NCBI GenBank assembly: GCA_016946835.1
Contig: JACVTC010000037.1
Coordinates: forward strand, 477,501 to 507,500
From: Neocallimastix lanati (nom. inval.)
Lineage: Eukaryota; Neocallimastigomycota; Neocallimastigomycetes; Neocallimastigales; Neocallimastigaceae
Reading direction: 5' to 3'
DNA length: 30,000 nucleotides
A program made the position numbers and the translations under genes. This document shows, piece after piece, positions 1-10,925 of the stretch (its first letter is position 1; each line of letters starts with the position of its first letter). The notes beneath the pieces are model-generated. The model saw only the letters and a program-made list of their open reading frames with translations. It was not told the origin of the DNA and did not search any database.

Positions 1-87
1 ATACCTTCTGTCAATTGGATTGAATTTTATATAAATCAAAAGATGAAGAAAAATAAAAAAAAAAAAAAAAAGTATATATATATATAA
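1..87 (+). CDS. possible 3' end of an unidentified gene (partial)
   Basis: Frame 1 is open from the left edge to a TAA at 85-87, giving 28 codons. The first 45 bases are less A+T-biased than the DNA after them and use codons such as CCT, TCT, GTC and TGG (peptide begins IPSVNWIEF). After that the frame runs into a lysine-rich poly(A) stretch. This fits the last codons of a gene entering from the left, but an edge of an exon on the other strand is also possible. The stretch is too short to assign a product. Confidence 0.28.
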   Translation: MPSVNWIEFYINQKMKKNKKKKKKYIYI

Positions 88-385
88 ATAGAAAATAAAT
101 ATAAATAAATAAATAATATAATATAATATTTATGTAAAAGTATATATCCTTGAAAATATATATTTATATATATATATAAAAAAAAATAAATATATAATAT
201 ATATATGATATAATATGATATGATATGATATAATATAATATGATATATAGAAATAATAATTAGTATATTTTTTTCTAATTAAATTTACTAAATATAAAAA
301 AAAAAATTGATTAGTTTTTATAGCTAAAAACATAAATAGCAAATATATATTCTTAATATTAAGATGAATACTAATTTAGCAAAGA

Positions 386-429
<44 letters not shown>

Positions 430-490
430 GAACTAAACAATTCTACTATTCAAGAAATAAAAGAAATTCTTTTTAACGTTTAAAAATAAA

Positions 491-532
<42 letters not shown>

Positions 533-957
533 TTTTAATAAAAAAAGAAAAAAAAAAAAGGGGGGGAGGTATAATAAATATCTTATGATTGTTTTAATAT
601 AAATTAAAATAAACTTATTTCATATACTAACCATAAATTAATAATAATACAATATTTAATATTATAACTACAAATAAAAAAAAAAAAAAAAAAATGAAAT
701 AAAAAGTTTAAAAATATTTATAATAAAATTATAAATATTATGGATTATAAAAAAAAAAAAAAATAATAATAATAATAATTATAATTAAATTACAAAAATT
801 ATACCAAAGATAATAATATTATCTTTAATTTTTTTTTTTTTTTTTTTTTTTTTAAATATATATAATAAAGATAGAAATTTTTATTTATTACTATTAAATA
901 ATTATTTATATATAAAAAATTATAAAAAAAATTTTTTTTTTTTGGTTATATTTCTTA

Positions 958-1000
<43 letters not shown>

Positions 1001-2142
1001 AATGTTAAAAATTTTACTTTTAACTAATAAAAAATAAAATAAAAAAAAAAAAAAAAAAAAAAAAATAGGAATGATAAAATTATTATTATTAATTATTATT
1101 AGAATGAATATTAAAATTTTTTAAAAACAATCATAAAAATACTATTAAAAAAAAAAATTATTAATATATATATATAAATTACAATTTTTTTTATATTATT
1201 GTAAAAATAAAATGAAATTAATGAAATAAAAAAAAAAAAAAAAAAATTAAAAAGTATAGTATAAGATTGCTGAATTTTTTTTTCTTTGTTACGATCCAAT
1301 AATGATTGACATTACTTTTCCTTTTCCTTTTTTTTAATTTGTTTTTATTACTTGTCATATACTATCTTTTTTTTTTTTTTTTTTTTTGTTGTTGTTGTTG
1401 TATATCTTTAAAAAGTTATGGTATAATAAATATTTAATATAATGAAAAGTAAAATGTAAAAGAATAATAATGAAAATAATATAAAAAAAAAAGATAATAA
1501 TAATATTACTTCGTCAAATAAAAAAAAAAAAGGTGTGTGTGTTGATTAATTTGGTTAAAAGTAAAATAAAGATAAAAAAATATAATAAAACAAAAACGAA
1601 GTATAAATTATTAAATATATATGAAAAAAAAATAATTAAATAAAATAATTAAAGTTAAAAAGAATAGTAGCTTTGTTTATTATTATTATTATTAAAATTA
1701 ATATTTTTGAATATAATATTATTCTGTATTGAAACGTGTTAGAAATCATTGAATCATAATTATGTCAATTTTATAAAATTTATAATATCTTTGAAGAAAA
1801 AAAATTTTTTCTAAATAATTTTTTCTGCTTTTGTTTTTTTAAATAAAATGATTAAACTATAATTATATATTATACTATTTATCGATTGATTTAATTTTTT
1901 TTTTTTTATATTATTATTACTGCAATTAGTTTTTTCCTTTGAATTTGATTTTAAAATGGAATTTGATTTATTAATATTCATTTAATATTATTATATACTG
2001 TTTATTAAATATTTATAATGTAAATATAAATCATTGTTACGTTTCCTTATATTACTATATAATAATAATAACAAATATATATATATGTAAAATTATATAA
2101 AATTAAAAATACTTTTTTTTTTTCGTTTGTTGATAATCTATC
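88..2142. other. non-coding A+T-rich spacer
   Basis: About 2 kb of A/T homopolymers, TA dinucleotide runs and AAT repeats (391-429). It includes a 35-nt A run (493-527), a 37-nt T run (960-996) and a lone G7 run near 560-568. Open frames here encode only Ile/Phe/Lys/Tyr low-complexity peptides and show no coding signal. The right-hand part should contain the 3' UTR of the minus-strand kinase gene. Confidence 0.7.
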
Positions 2143-5100
2143 TTAAAAGTTCTATTAATTTTTATAAAAAAAAAAAATTTTTTTTTTCAATAAATATAAT
2201 AAATAAATTTAATAATTAGTAAATAAATATTATTAGTAATTTTATAATAAAATTAGATAATTATAAATTTAAAATATTTAATATATATAAAAAATTATTG
2301 TAATATAACATATAATAATAATAATTATGTATAAATAAAAAAAAAAAAAATAAAATAAAAAAAATAAATAAATAAAATTATTTACTTTGAATAAATCTTC
2401 ATATGGATCTTCTCCTTCTTCACCATAAGAAACATTAACTTCTGGATAAGATTCAAAATGACCTGCATCACCTTCATAACGAACATTTGGAATAAATGGT
2501 GGAGTAATTTCTAATTTTGAAACTTTATCCCAATCAACGCCAGCAAACCATAAGTGATTCTTAATATCTTCACTACCTCCCTTTAAGTTACCATAACGAC
2601 TAGTTAAATCGGAGGTAATTAAATGTTTTAATAAATTCTTTACAACTGGATTAATATGATCTGGCCAATAAATTTTTCCTGCCAAAATCTTTTTATATAA
2701 TTTTACACGATCATCATCATAGAATGGTGGGAAACCACATAACATTTCATAAATTAAAATACCTAAAGTATACCAATCCACAGATTTACCATAAGCCTTC
2801 ATTTGAATAGCTTCTGGTGCAAGATATTCTGGTGTACCACAAAGAGTATAAGTAATATCTGGTACATATTTAGCAAAACCAAAATCAATAATTTTAATAT
2901 GACCGGTGTTATCTAATAATATATTTTCTGGTTTTAAATCACGATAAATAATATCCATAGAGTGTAAATAATCAAAGGCAACAATAACTTCAGCAGCATA
3001 AAATTTTGCTACATTGTTTGGGAAACGCTAAAATAATTAAATAATTAAATGTAATATTATTTATACATTTACATATATATATACATTTATTTTTATTTAT
3101 TAATTTATTTATTTTTATAAATGTAAAAATATTAAAAATAAATAAAAAAAAAAAAACCTACTTGATATCTTCTTAAACAAGTAAATAATTCACCACCACA
3201 AACATAATCAGTTATAAAGAATATATGATTTGAATCTTGGAAAGTATTTTGTAATGTAACAAAGAATGGATGACGAACATTTTCTAAAATTTTCTTTTCA
3301 TTCATAGTATGCTCTACTTGATGGTTTTTAACAACACAAGACTTTTTAATGGCTTTCATTGCATAATATTTACCATTTTCTTTAGAACGAACTAAATGTA
3401 CTCTACCAAATGTACCAGTACCAAGAGTTTGTAAAATAATAATTGAATTTAAATTTAAACTACGATCAAAATTACTTGGTTTATCTATTAATAATGGATT
3501 AATAGTAGATGGAACAACTGGTGGATCAATGATCTTTTGTTCTTCTCTTATTTGTTTTTCTTGTTCTTCCATTTGTCTTTGTTGTTGTTCTTGTTGTAAT
3601 TGACGTTGTTGTGTTTGTTGTTGCAACATTTGAATTAAATGATTATGTTGATGTTGCTGTTGTTGATGCTGCTGCTGTTGTTGTTGTTGTTTTAATTGTT
3701 GTTGTAACTGTAATTGTTTCATTTGTTGTTGTTGTTGTAATTGTTGCTGTAACTGAAGTTGTAATTGTTTTTGTTGTAGTTGTTGCATTTGACTCATATT
3801 ATGTGATATTAATGGATTAGTTTGTTGAGAAACAGAATTGTTTTTATTAGATATTATTTCGTCTTCTTCCTCCTCTTCCTCTTCTTGAATAGTATCTATA
3901 ACTCTTTTTTCCTCTTCAATTTCTTCTTCTTCTTCTTGTATAGTATCCATAACTCTTTCTTCTTCAATTACAGGTTTAAGTTCAGTTTTAGTATTTAATT
4001 CTTCTTCAGTTTCCATAGCATCTTCTTCTTCTTCTGGAATCTCTTCTGGAATAGTAATAGTATTTACAGGTTTCATTATTGGATTTTCTCTTATTGTAGT
4101 TAATGTATTAAAAGCATTTATTGGTTTATTATTAATTTTTGCTTTTTCTTCAGATGAAATTTTAATTTGTGTAGCTCTATTAACTATATATGACATATTA
4201 ATATTAATAAAATAATAAAAATAAAATAAGTAAATACAATAAAAAAAATATATAAATATAATAATAATAATTAATATCATTAAACGAATTGGGTCAATAT
4301 ATTTATTCCTTTTTAAAACTTAATATTATTAAATAATTCATTATTATTAAATAATTCATTAAATAATTTACCTGGACTGCCATGGGTTAATGAAGTTTTA
4401 TTGAAAGAATTTGCTTTTAATTTATTTAATAATGAACTTGTTGAACCAAAATTCAAATTAATTTTATTACCATATGTACTTTTATAATTTTTAAAATTAT
4501 GTGGGAATGGTCCTGCATTAATATTTGGATGATTAAGTTTTATATTATATGGGAAGGTATTTGCATTTGGTGGTGTATTTATTAATTTATTAATACTAGA
4601 ACCATAACCAACTTTCTTATTTGTAAATGTTGGTGATTTCTTTGGTGATTCAACATTCATCAAATCTAATTTATTATTATTACTTGGTAATTCTGGTACC
4701 TCATCTTCTTCTTCTTCTTCTTCAATAATACTATCACTAATTATTGGGTTATTACTAAGAAATTTTCTATTATTTAAACTTTTATTTTCTAACTTATCTA
4801 TAAAAAATGTTGATATATATAGTAAGAATTCGATTATTTTTATTAAAATGATATATATATTAAGATTTCAATTATTTTAATATATAATTTTATTTAATTA
4901 ATACGTAATATAATATTATAATATTATCTTATTATCCTTTTTTTTTAACAATTATTTAAATTATTAAAATATAATTTAATAACACTTACTTTGAAGTTGA
5001 ATATTTTGTCTATTTTGAAATAAAGTCATATTACCTAAATTTTTAGTACTAGTTAATCCATTTTTATTACTTATAAGTGGATGCATTTGCATAGTCTTTT

Positions 5101-5513
5101 TTACATTAGAAAAATTGTTTTGACTTAGAGTAGAATTATTTAATTTAGATTGAAAAACATATTGTTGAGTAGTTTTATTATTAAATTTAGCATAAGCATT
5201 ATTAATAGAAGATATATTTGAAGCAGTACTATTAGCATTAAATTTTGGATAGGCAGGAGATTGCTTTTCTAATTCAATTTTTGTATCCATAACCATATCA
5301 TCTTTATTTTCTTTATTGCTATCACTATCCATATTCATTTCATTATTTTCTTCTTCTTCTATTAAAGGGGCCATATTATGAAAATTCTATATCATTTAAA
5401 CAAGTATGAAATAATTAAAAATAATGAATTTATAATATATACTTCTTAAAAAATAACCTATAAATTACCTGTTTTTGTATTATATCATTTTCAGTAACTT
5501 CTGGCATCAACAT
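2143..5513 (-). CDS. cAMP-dependent protein kinase catalytic subunit with long disordered N-terminus (six exons)
   Basis: AGC-family Ser/Thr kinase, the catalytic subunit of PKA, which phosphorylates Arg/Lys-rich sites once cAMP frees it from the regulatory subunit. Exons on the minus strand: 5513-5469, 5386-4990, 4797-4372, 4183-3162, 3027-2386 and 2151-2143. All introns are GT-AG and in phase, giving about 846 aa. Kinase motifs seen (numbered in the 846-aa model): glycine loop GTGTFG at 544, AMKAIKK with Lys 566, YRDLKPEN with Asp 660, DFG at 678, activation loop [17 protein letters not shown] tail GEDPYEDLF, and final F-K-N-F from the 9-nt last exon. The N-terminal half holds a Glu-rich block (about 336-398) and a Gln/His-rich block (about 423-505). 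The kinase identity is near certain. The weak point is the 4184-4371 intron: if it is not used, the kinase starts at ATG 4196 (561 aa) and exons 1-3 form a separate upstream gene ending at 4313. Confidence 0.8.
3537..3785 (-). repeat. CAA/CAG-type codon repeat encoding a Gln-rich tract in the PKA N-terminus
   Basis: On the coding (minus) strand this is an interrupted CAA/CAG run that encodes about 80 residues of mostly Gln, with scattered Leu, His, Met and Arg. Interruptions such as CAT, ATG and TTA suggest an older, stabilised tract. The + strand reading is a Val-rich shadow frame with no meaning. Confidence 0.85.
4372..5513 (-). other. exons 1-3 of the PKA gene: disordered N-terminal region with KEN box and CDK-type sites
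   Basis: Exon 1 (5513-5469) begins ATG TTG ATG CCA and ends CAG|GTAATT. Exon 2 (5386-4990) follows ATATAG and ends at GTAAGT. Exon 3 (4797-4372) follows TTTTTTATAG and ends CAG|GTAAAT. The phases (0, 1, 1) all match. The product has no recognisable domain: it is Asn/Ser/Lys/Glu-rich and looks disordered. It carries NKEN at about residues 39-42, an RKFL (RxxL) at about 158-161, a run of six Glu, and SPKK and SPGK/SP motifs. Past the CAG|GTAAAT the sequence becomes almost pure A/T, and the frame meets TAA at 4313. I read that stretch as intron rather than as the C-terminus of a separate 308-aa protein. Confidence 0.55.
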
Positions 5514-6408
5514 CTTTATAAATTTTCCTTATATTTTTACAATATTAAATATCTATATTATAACAAACTCTATATATAAATATTTATTATTATAAATAAA
5601 AAAAAAAAGGAGTTTTTTAATATTAAATTTTATTAATGCTAGTAATATATTTTATAATTTTTTGTAATATTAGTTTTATGCTTTCTCAAATTTAAATTAA
5701 TCAATTTATAAATTATATAAATTTATTTTAAAAGATAACAGATCTATTTAATTATTATTTTTTAAATCATTTAAAAATACTTCATAAATAATTATAAAAA
5801 CTTGATTATTATATATTTTGTATATATTTTATTTATTATATTCTGATAATATTTCGTTATAACCGAGCCAAAAAAAAATAATAATAATAATAATAAATTA
5901 ACCTTTTATATTATTATCTTATATAAAAATATCTTATAAAATTGGTAATTTCATTAATTCTATTATTAAATATAGTGTTTATTAATTACTACAGAATTAG
6001 ATTTATATACTAAAATATTGAATAATACAAATTATTATTTTAATTTCATAATAATATTCATAATAAAACTTTTACTTTTTCTATAAATCTCGATATAAAA
6101 TAAAAGTATATATAATAAATATATATATAGTATAAAAAAAAAAAAAAATTAAATACTTAAGACATTTACTTTTTTTCCTTAAATTACAAAATCTTTCGAT
6201 ATTACAAACTAATTTAAAATATATATGTTAAATATGTTTTAATTGAATAATTAGTTTATTACAAATTGATAAAATATTATTTTTTGATTTTTTGATTGAA
6301 ATATATACTATTTTATAAATTTAGTTTTAATTAATTTTGTTAAAATTATATTTAACTGAATTTTATTGTTATTCAATAATATATATATGAAGTCTTTTTT
6401 TCTTAAAT

Positions 6409-6475
6409 TAAATAAATAATAACTTTTATATTATTATTTATTATAGTCCGTAATATAAAAGTTATTATTTATTTA
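6409..6475. repeat. perfect 25-bp inverted repeat (hairpin), 17-nt loop
   Basis: The left arm 6409-6433 and the right arm 6451-6475 are exact reverse complements. The loop at 6434-6450 contains GTCCG, which is unusually G/C-rich for this area. The arms centre on AATAACTTTTATATTA. This could be a foldback/MITE core, a small-RNA-type hairpin or a cruciform. Confidence 0.8.
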
Positions 6476-6768
6476 TATATATAAATACTACAAAAAAAAA
6501 AAAAAAAAAAAGTATAGTTTATTTTTCCTTAATAAATTAAATATCTCTTTTAAACTAAAATTATCAATTTGAATATTATGTTATTTTAAATATTATTAAT
6601 TTCTTTGTGGTACTATATTTGATATTTTGTTGTATTTTAAAATAATAATTTAAATTTTCAATTATATTATATAAATATATTTTTTTTTTCTTATAGAAAA
6701 AAAAAAATTCTTATTAGAATACAAAAAATTTTTGTTAATATTTTTTTTTTTAAAAATAAAAAAATAAA

Positions 6769-6770
<2 letters not shown>

Positions 6771-6814
<44 letters not shown>
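6771..6814. repeat. 44-nt poly(dA) tract
   Basis: Uninterrupted run of A at 6771-6814, the longest A run in the window. It is one of several poly(dA:dT) tracts of at least 35 nt. Confidence 0.9.
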
Positions 6815-6816
<2 letters not shown>

Positions 6817-8159
6817 TTATTATTAATAATTAAAATGTTTTTGTTATTTTTAAGGATTTAGTAATTCTATTTATTATAAAAATTTAATAATTATAAAACT
6901 ATTTTAATATTATTAAATATTAAATTATTTCTATCTAAAATTATGTTTATGAGATATTTCTATATAATCTTCTATTCAATATGAAAATAAATATATAAAA
7001 TGTTTATTTTCATATATTAGCAATCTTAATATATATATTCTATAGAAATACAATTTCTAATTCTTTATTTATCTATTTAATAGTCTATATATCCATTTAT
7101 TTCTTCTTTCATTGTTATTATCTATATAATAAATAATGAATAATTAATCTTATTTTTTATAAAAAAAAAAAAAAATTAAAATATGTTTTAAACAAATTTT
7201 AATTATAAGCACCAATACCATGAAATAGTTTTAAAATAATTTTCTATTTTAAAAAGATAAAAAATAAAAACATTATCTTAATTTTATTTTAATAATTTAA
7301 TATTAAACATTTTATATTTTAAGCTATTAATTATTATTAATTTATTAACAATGATTGATTATTTAATCAGCTTTTTTGATACTTCTCAAAAATAATATTA
7401 TTTATTTTATTATTTCTTATTGATTATTTGCTATTTATTATTAATTAAAGAATCATCAGTATTCCTTTTTATTAACAATTAATATTATTTAATATTATTT
7501 AATATTTTATAACTATTATTTAGTTATTTAATATTTTATAATTATTATTTAATTATTTACTATATATAAAACTATTTTTTTTCTACTAAATATATTAGAT
7601 GAAGATTTTTATAGAATAAATATTATAATATATTAAAATATATGATAATATTTATTTTTCATTATACTAAACAATACTAGTAATATATTTACTAATATAT
7701 TATATTAAATTTTAAATTAAATCTTCAATTTCAATAATTTTAATAATTAATATTTTTACCAAATAATTTAATTATTAATAAAAATATATATATCATAATT
7801 CATTCATGCCGTATATAATAAATTAAAAAATAGCATTAAATTATATTAAGAATTTAATATAATTTGTTCAATTTATATTAAAAATTTAATATTATTAGTT
7901 ATTATATATTAAAAATAATATATCAATATATCAATATATTTATAATATATAATATTTAATAGAATATAATTATAATGTAAAATTTATTAAATTTTATTAT
8001 AATATATTTGATTAAATATATTTAGTATGTGTAACAGTAATACTACATATCAAATATTTAAATCCTTAATTAGGAAATAAATTTATAAATTGTAAATGAA
8101 TAAAAAATGAATATAATAATTATCATTAGAATGATTGTGATGATAATTTTTATATTTAT

Positions 8160-8425
8160 TTTTATTATAATTATTATTATTATTTATTATTATTATTAAT
8201 ACTATTTTTTTTTATTATTATTATTTATTATTATTTATTATTATTATTATTTATTTTATTATTATTACTTATTTTATTATTATTTATTATTTTTATTATT
8301 TATTATTATTATTATGATTATTCTTTAATATGATTATTATTATTATTATTTTTTAAAAATAGTATTATTTATGATTTATTATTTATTATTTATTATTTAC
8401 TATTTACTATTTATTATGTATTACA
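8160..8425. repeat. TTA/TTATTAT microsatellite-like array
   Basis: Degenerate run of TTA triplets mixed with TTATTAT heptamers, interrupted by short unique pieces. The right part (about 8365-8412) is an almost regular heptamer TTATTAT array. This is the reverse complement of the heptamer that dominates 20075-20727. Confidence 0.7.
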
Positions 8426-8882
8426 CCCTAATATAGCTATAATTTAAAAAAAAGAATAGTATAAAATATATTATTTTAAATTTGGTTAAAACTAAATATT
8501 TTTCCATTTTACAATGTATACCTGCTTTATTTTTACAAAAAAAAAAAAAAGAAAGAAAGATTATCTTTACTCACTTTATTTGTATATCAATATCCGTAAC
8601 ATTTTATAATAAGATTGATTATTTTTAAAATATAATATAGTATAAATATACCTATTTTATAACGCACATTAATACAAAAAAAAAAAACTAAAGCTTGATC
8701 AATAGCATCTTTTTTATCATAAGTTCGATAATTGATATAAAAAAATTTAATAAAATTTGTATATATATGAAAAATTGTAATTTTTTTATATAATCAATTT
8801 TACATAATTAATAATAAAAAAAAATTAAATTATTGATAATTCAATGTAGTTATTGTATAAAAATATAAAATTATATATATAT

Positions 8883-8941
8883 AAAAAAGGTATTAAAGCT
8901 TTAAAATATATATATATATATTAAAGCTTTAATACTTTTTT
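8883..8941. repeat. 21/22-bp inverted repeat with AT loop
   Basis: The left arm 8883-8904 (A6, GGTATTAAAGCTTTAA) pairs with the right arm 8921-8941 (TTAAAGCTTTAATACT6) with a single-base bulge. The loop is a self-complementary TA run. Each arm holds the palindrome TTAAAGCTTTAA. Confidence 0.75.
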
Positions 8942-9409
8942 TTTTTTTATTAAATATTAATAATAATAAAATAATAATAAATAATATATCTAAATTTCAG
9001 ATATAAAAAAAAAAAAAAATGAATAATCCATTTATTATATTCATAATACAAAATATATGTATTATAATTTACATAAAATTAAAATTGGTCAATTTTTAAT
9101 TATCACCTTTCATTTTATATTTTTATATACATTTAAATTTTATTTAAAATAGTTCATGTAATTAATAAACTTTTTTTTTTTTTTTTATTTTTTTTTTAAT
9201 GATATTAATTACTAAATAAAAATTTTCATTTTAAATTTTTAATAAATAAATATAAAAAAATCATAAATATATTTAAAAACTTATTATAACAATTGAATAT
9301 GATGATATTTTTTAGTATTTGTTTTTATTGTAAATATATTTTATTAAATACTTGTTTTTATATTAAAATGGCTATTTTATATACTATATATAAATATATT
9401 ATCTAATGA

Positions 9410-10075
9410 ATGAACTAACCCCTGAACTAGAGTCCAACCATTAACCATTGACCTAGTAGGTGTCATTACAAACTCGAAAACATCATGTTGATCCTGATTC
9501 TAATGATATTTAAAGTCTTTTCTTAACAATTTCATTAATGGTGCGGTTGAATCTGTCAATAAAATTACTGTAATAGTCAATATCTCCTAGAAAATATATC
9601 AATTCATGTACGTCTTTGGGCAGCTCCCAATTTCTTATAGCCTAAAACTTATTGTCTAGTGGACTTAGACCTTTAGGTTGGTAATTTGTGACTCAAAATC
9701 TCAGCTTCACTTTGCATGAAGTGACAGCTTTCTATATTAATCTTAAACTTGTTTTCTTTACATATTTTTTTAACATTTCCTTAATATGTTGGAATTACTC
9801 TTCTACAGATCTAGAATAAATTAGTATATCATTAATAAAATTATAGATACTTTCCCAATTAAGGGAAAGAAAATATTCGTCATTTCCCTCTGAAAAGTAT
9901 TTGAGGGGGGGGGGCTCCTATTAAACCAAAAGGCATTACCTTAAATTAGTAATTGCCAAACTTTGTTGCAAAACTTGTCACCTCAATACTTGTTTCTTCC
10001 ATTAGGATTTGACAGTTTCCAGAATAGAGATCCAAGGTAGTGAATATATTTGTACCATCTAAACTGTGATATTAT
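9410..10075 (-). mobile_element. Ty3/gypsy-type reverse transcriptase fragment (decayed)
   Basis: Read on the minus strand in several frames, this shows successive gypsy RT motifs: IFTTLDLYSG (motif A Asp kept) near 10040, FATKFGNY and VMPFGLIGAP near 9960-9915, then YNFINDILIYS at about 9815-9845, where the usual F-x-D-D is now F-I-N-D. After these come a thumb-like ESCHFM, LPKDVHEL and the YF-LGDIDYYSNFID segment before RNase H. Several stops and frameshifts and a run of ten C (on this strand) break it, so it is a pseudogene. No gag, protease, integrase or LTR belonging to it was recognised. It lies in the same orientation as the copia relic to its right. Confidence 0.8.
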
Positions 10076-10559
10076 TTTATTTTTATATCTTATATTTAGG
10101 GTTTTTCTATACATTTTATCATGAATGTACTGAATGGGGAGGGGGGAAACATTCAGTATTTATTAATTTTTTTGATTCATCTTCATTAGATATGACTTTA
10201 ACGATATACAATAATTTCTCAGTTTTATCAAAGTCATTAGAGATTGTTTCCACATCTTCCGAGGAATTAACTCAAGTCCTTATTAAAGCATTATAAAATT
10301 AAAAATTTAAACCAGGTTGATAGCCAATAAAGCTAAAAGAATTTTACCAACTCTCAAAATTAAAGTTGGATATATAGTAGTATAAATAATCTTTATCAAG
10401 AGGAGCATTAAGGTAAGCGGCCTTTATATCTAGCTAAAAAAATATTCCTCTTAAGAGCAGCAGAAATAGTAATAATTAGTTTAAGACCATCTATATTTAG
10501 TGTAGGGGAATAAGTTAATTCATAATCGATACTTCATTTTTGTATAAATCCACGAGCAA

Positions 10560-10925
10560 CTAAACGAGCTTTATATTTATAAATATATTATTATTTGAAT
10601 CACGATTAGTGTTGAAAACCCATTTTTGTGGAAATGATGTTTTTTGTTTTTTGGGTACCTTTTTAACAAAAGTTATAATATTGTTAGAATAAAGGTTATT
10701 AAGTTCATCATTAATAGCTTCAATCCAGTTATTTTTTTCTTCACTATTTATTGCTTCTTCATGTGTATTAGGAAGGTAATAAAAAATAGAATCAATAATA
10801 ATGTCGTTGAGTTGGTTTAATTTTCTATGAGTCCTAGTATTAGTGGGTAAAGTCGCTTTGTATATAGGATGAAGTGGTCTTTTATTGGTATTGTAGTATT
10901 TTGTATTTGCCATAATATCGTCCAT
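10560..10925 (-). pseudogene. copia reverse transcriptase, N-terminal piece
   Basis: Open segment of 121 codons with the copia RT entry: P-x-T-HEEAINS, W-IEAINDEL, a long linker, then FPQKWVFNTNRDSNNN. The expected K-A-R-L-V-A-R-G-F follows across a frame break just below 10560. A stop then precedes the IDYELTYSPTLN region and a further shift precedes LDIKAAYLNAP. It is a fragment of the copia relic, not a host gene. Confidence 0.8.

Larger units (their letters stand above)
5514..9409. other. non-coding A+T-rich region
   Basis: About 3.9 kb without a supportable gene: poly(A)/poly(T) runs (44 A at 6771-6814), TA-rich stretches, two hairpins (6409-6475 and 8883-8941) and a TTA/TTATTAT array (8160-8425). 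The promoter of the minus-strand kinase gene should lie at its left end. I could not identify a specific promoter element in this composition. Confidence 0.65.

Noticed and set aside
130-342. Small Ile/Phe/Tyr/Lys-rich frames at 130-342, 1111-1299, 17571-17801, 22267-22455, 23273-23470, 25633-25857 and 27137-27325
   Set aside because: Translations of A/T homopolymers and microsatellites, with no coding character.
3611-3820. Val-rich + strand open frame
   Set aside because: Antisense shadow of the glutamine codon tract in the kinase.
4197-4280. N-terminal extension starting at ATG 4280, with a run of Ile/Phe/Tyr that could look like a signal anchor
   Set aside because: The hydrophobic run is a translation of A/T-only intronic or leader sequence, and PKA catalytic subunits are soluble.
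3800-5374. Apparent homology between exon 2 and the kinase extension (shared PLIS, VMDT and EEEE words)
   Set aside because: Words of four residues in Asn/Ser/Glu-rich sequence are expected by chance.
4313-5513. Separate 308-aa gene (possible securin-like APC/C substrate) upstream of the kinase
   Set aside because: Kept only as the alternative model. The last 19 codons are almost pure A/T and follow a strong CAG|GTAAAT donor with an in-phase acceptor, so one joined gene fits better. No domain supports a securin call.
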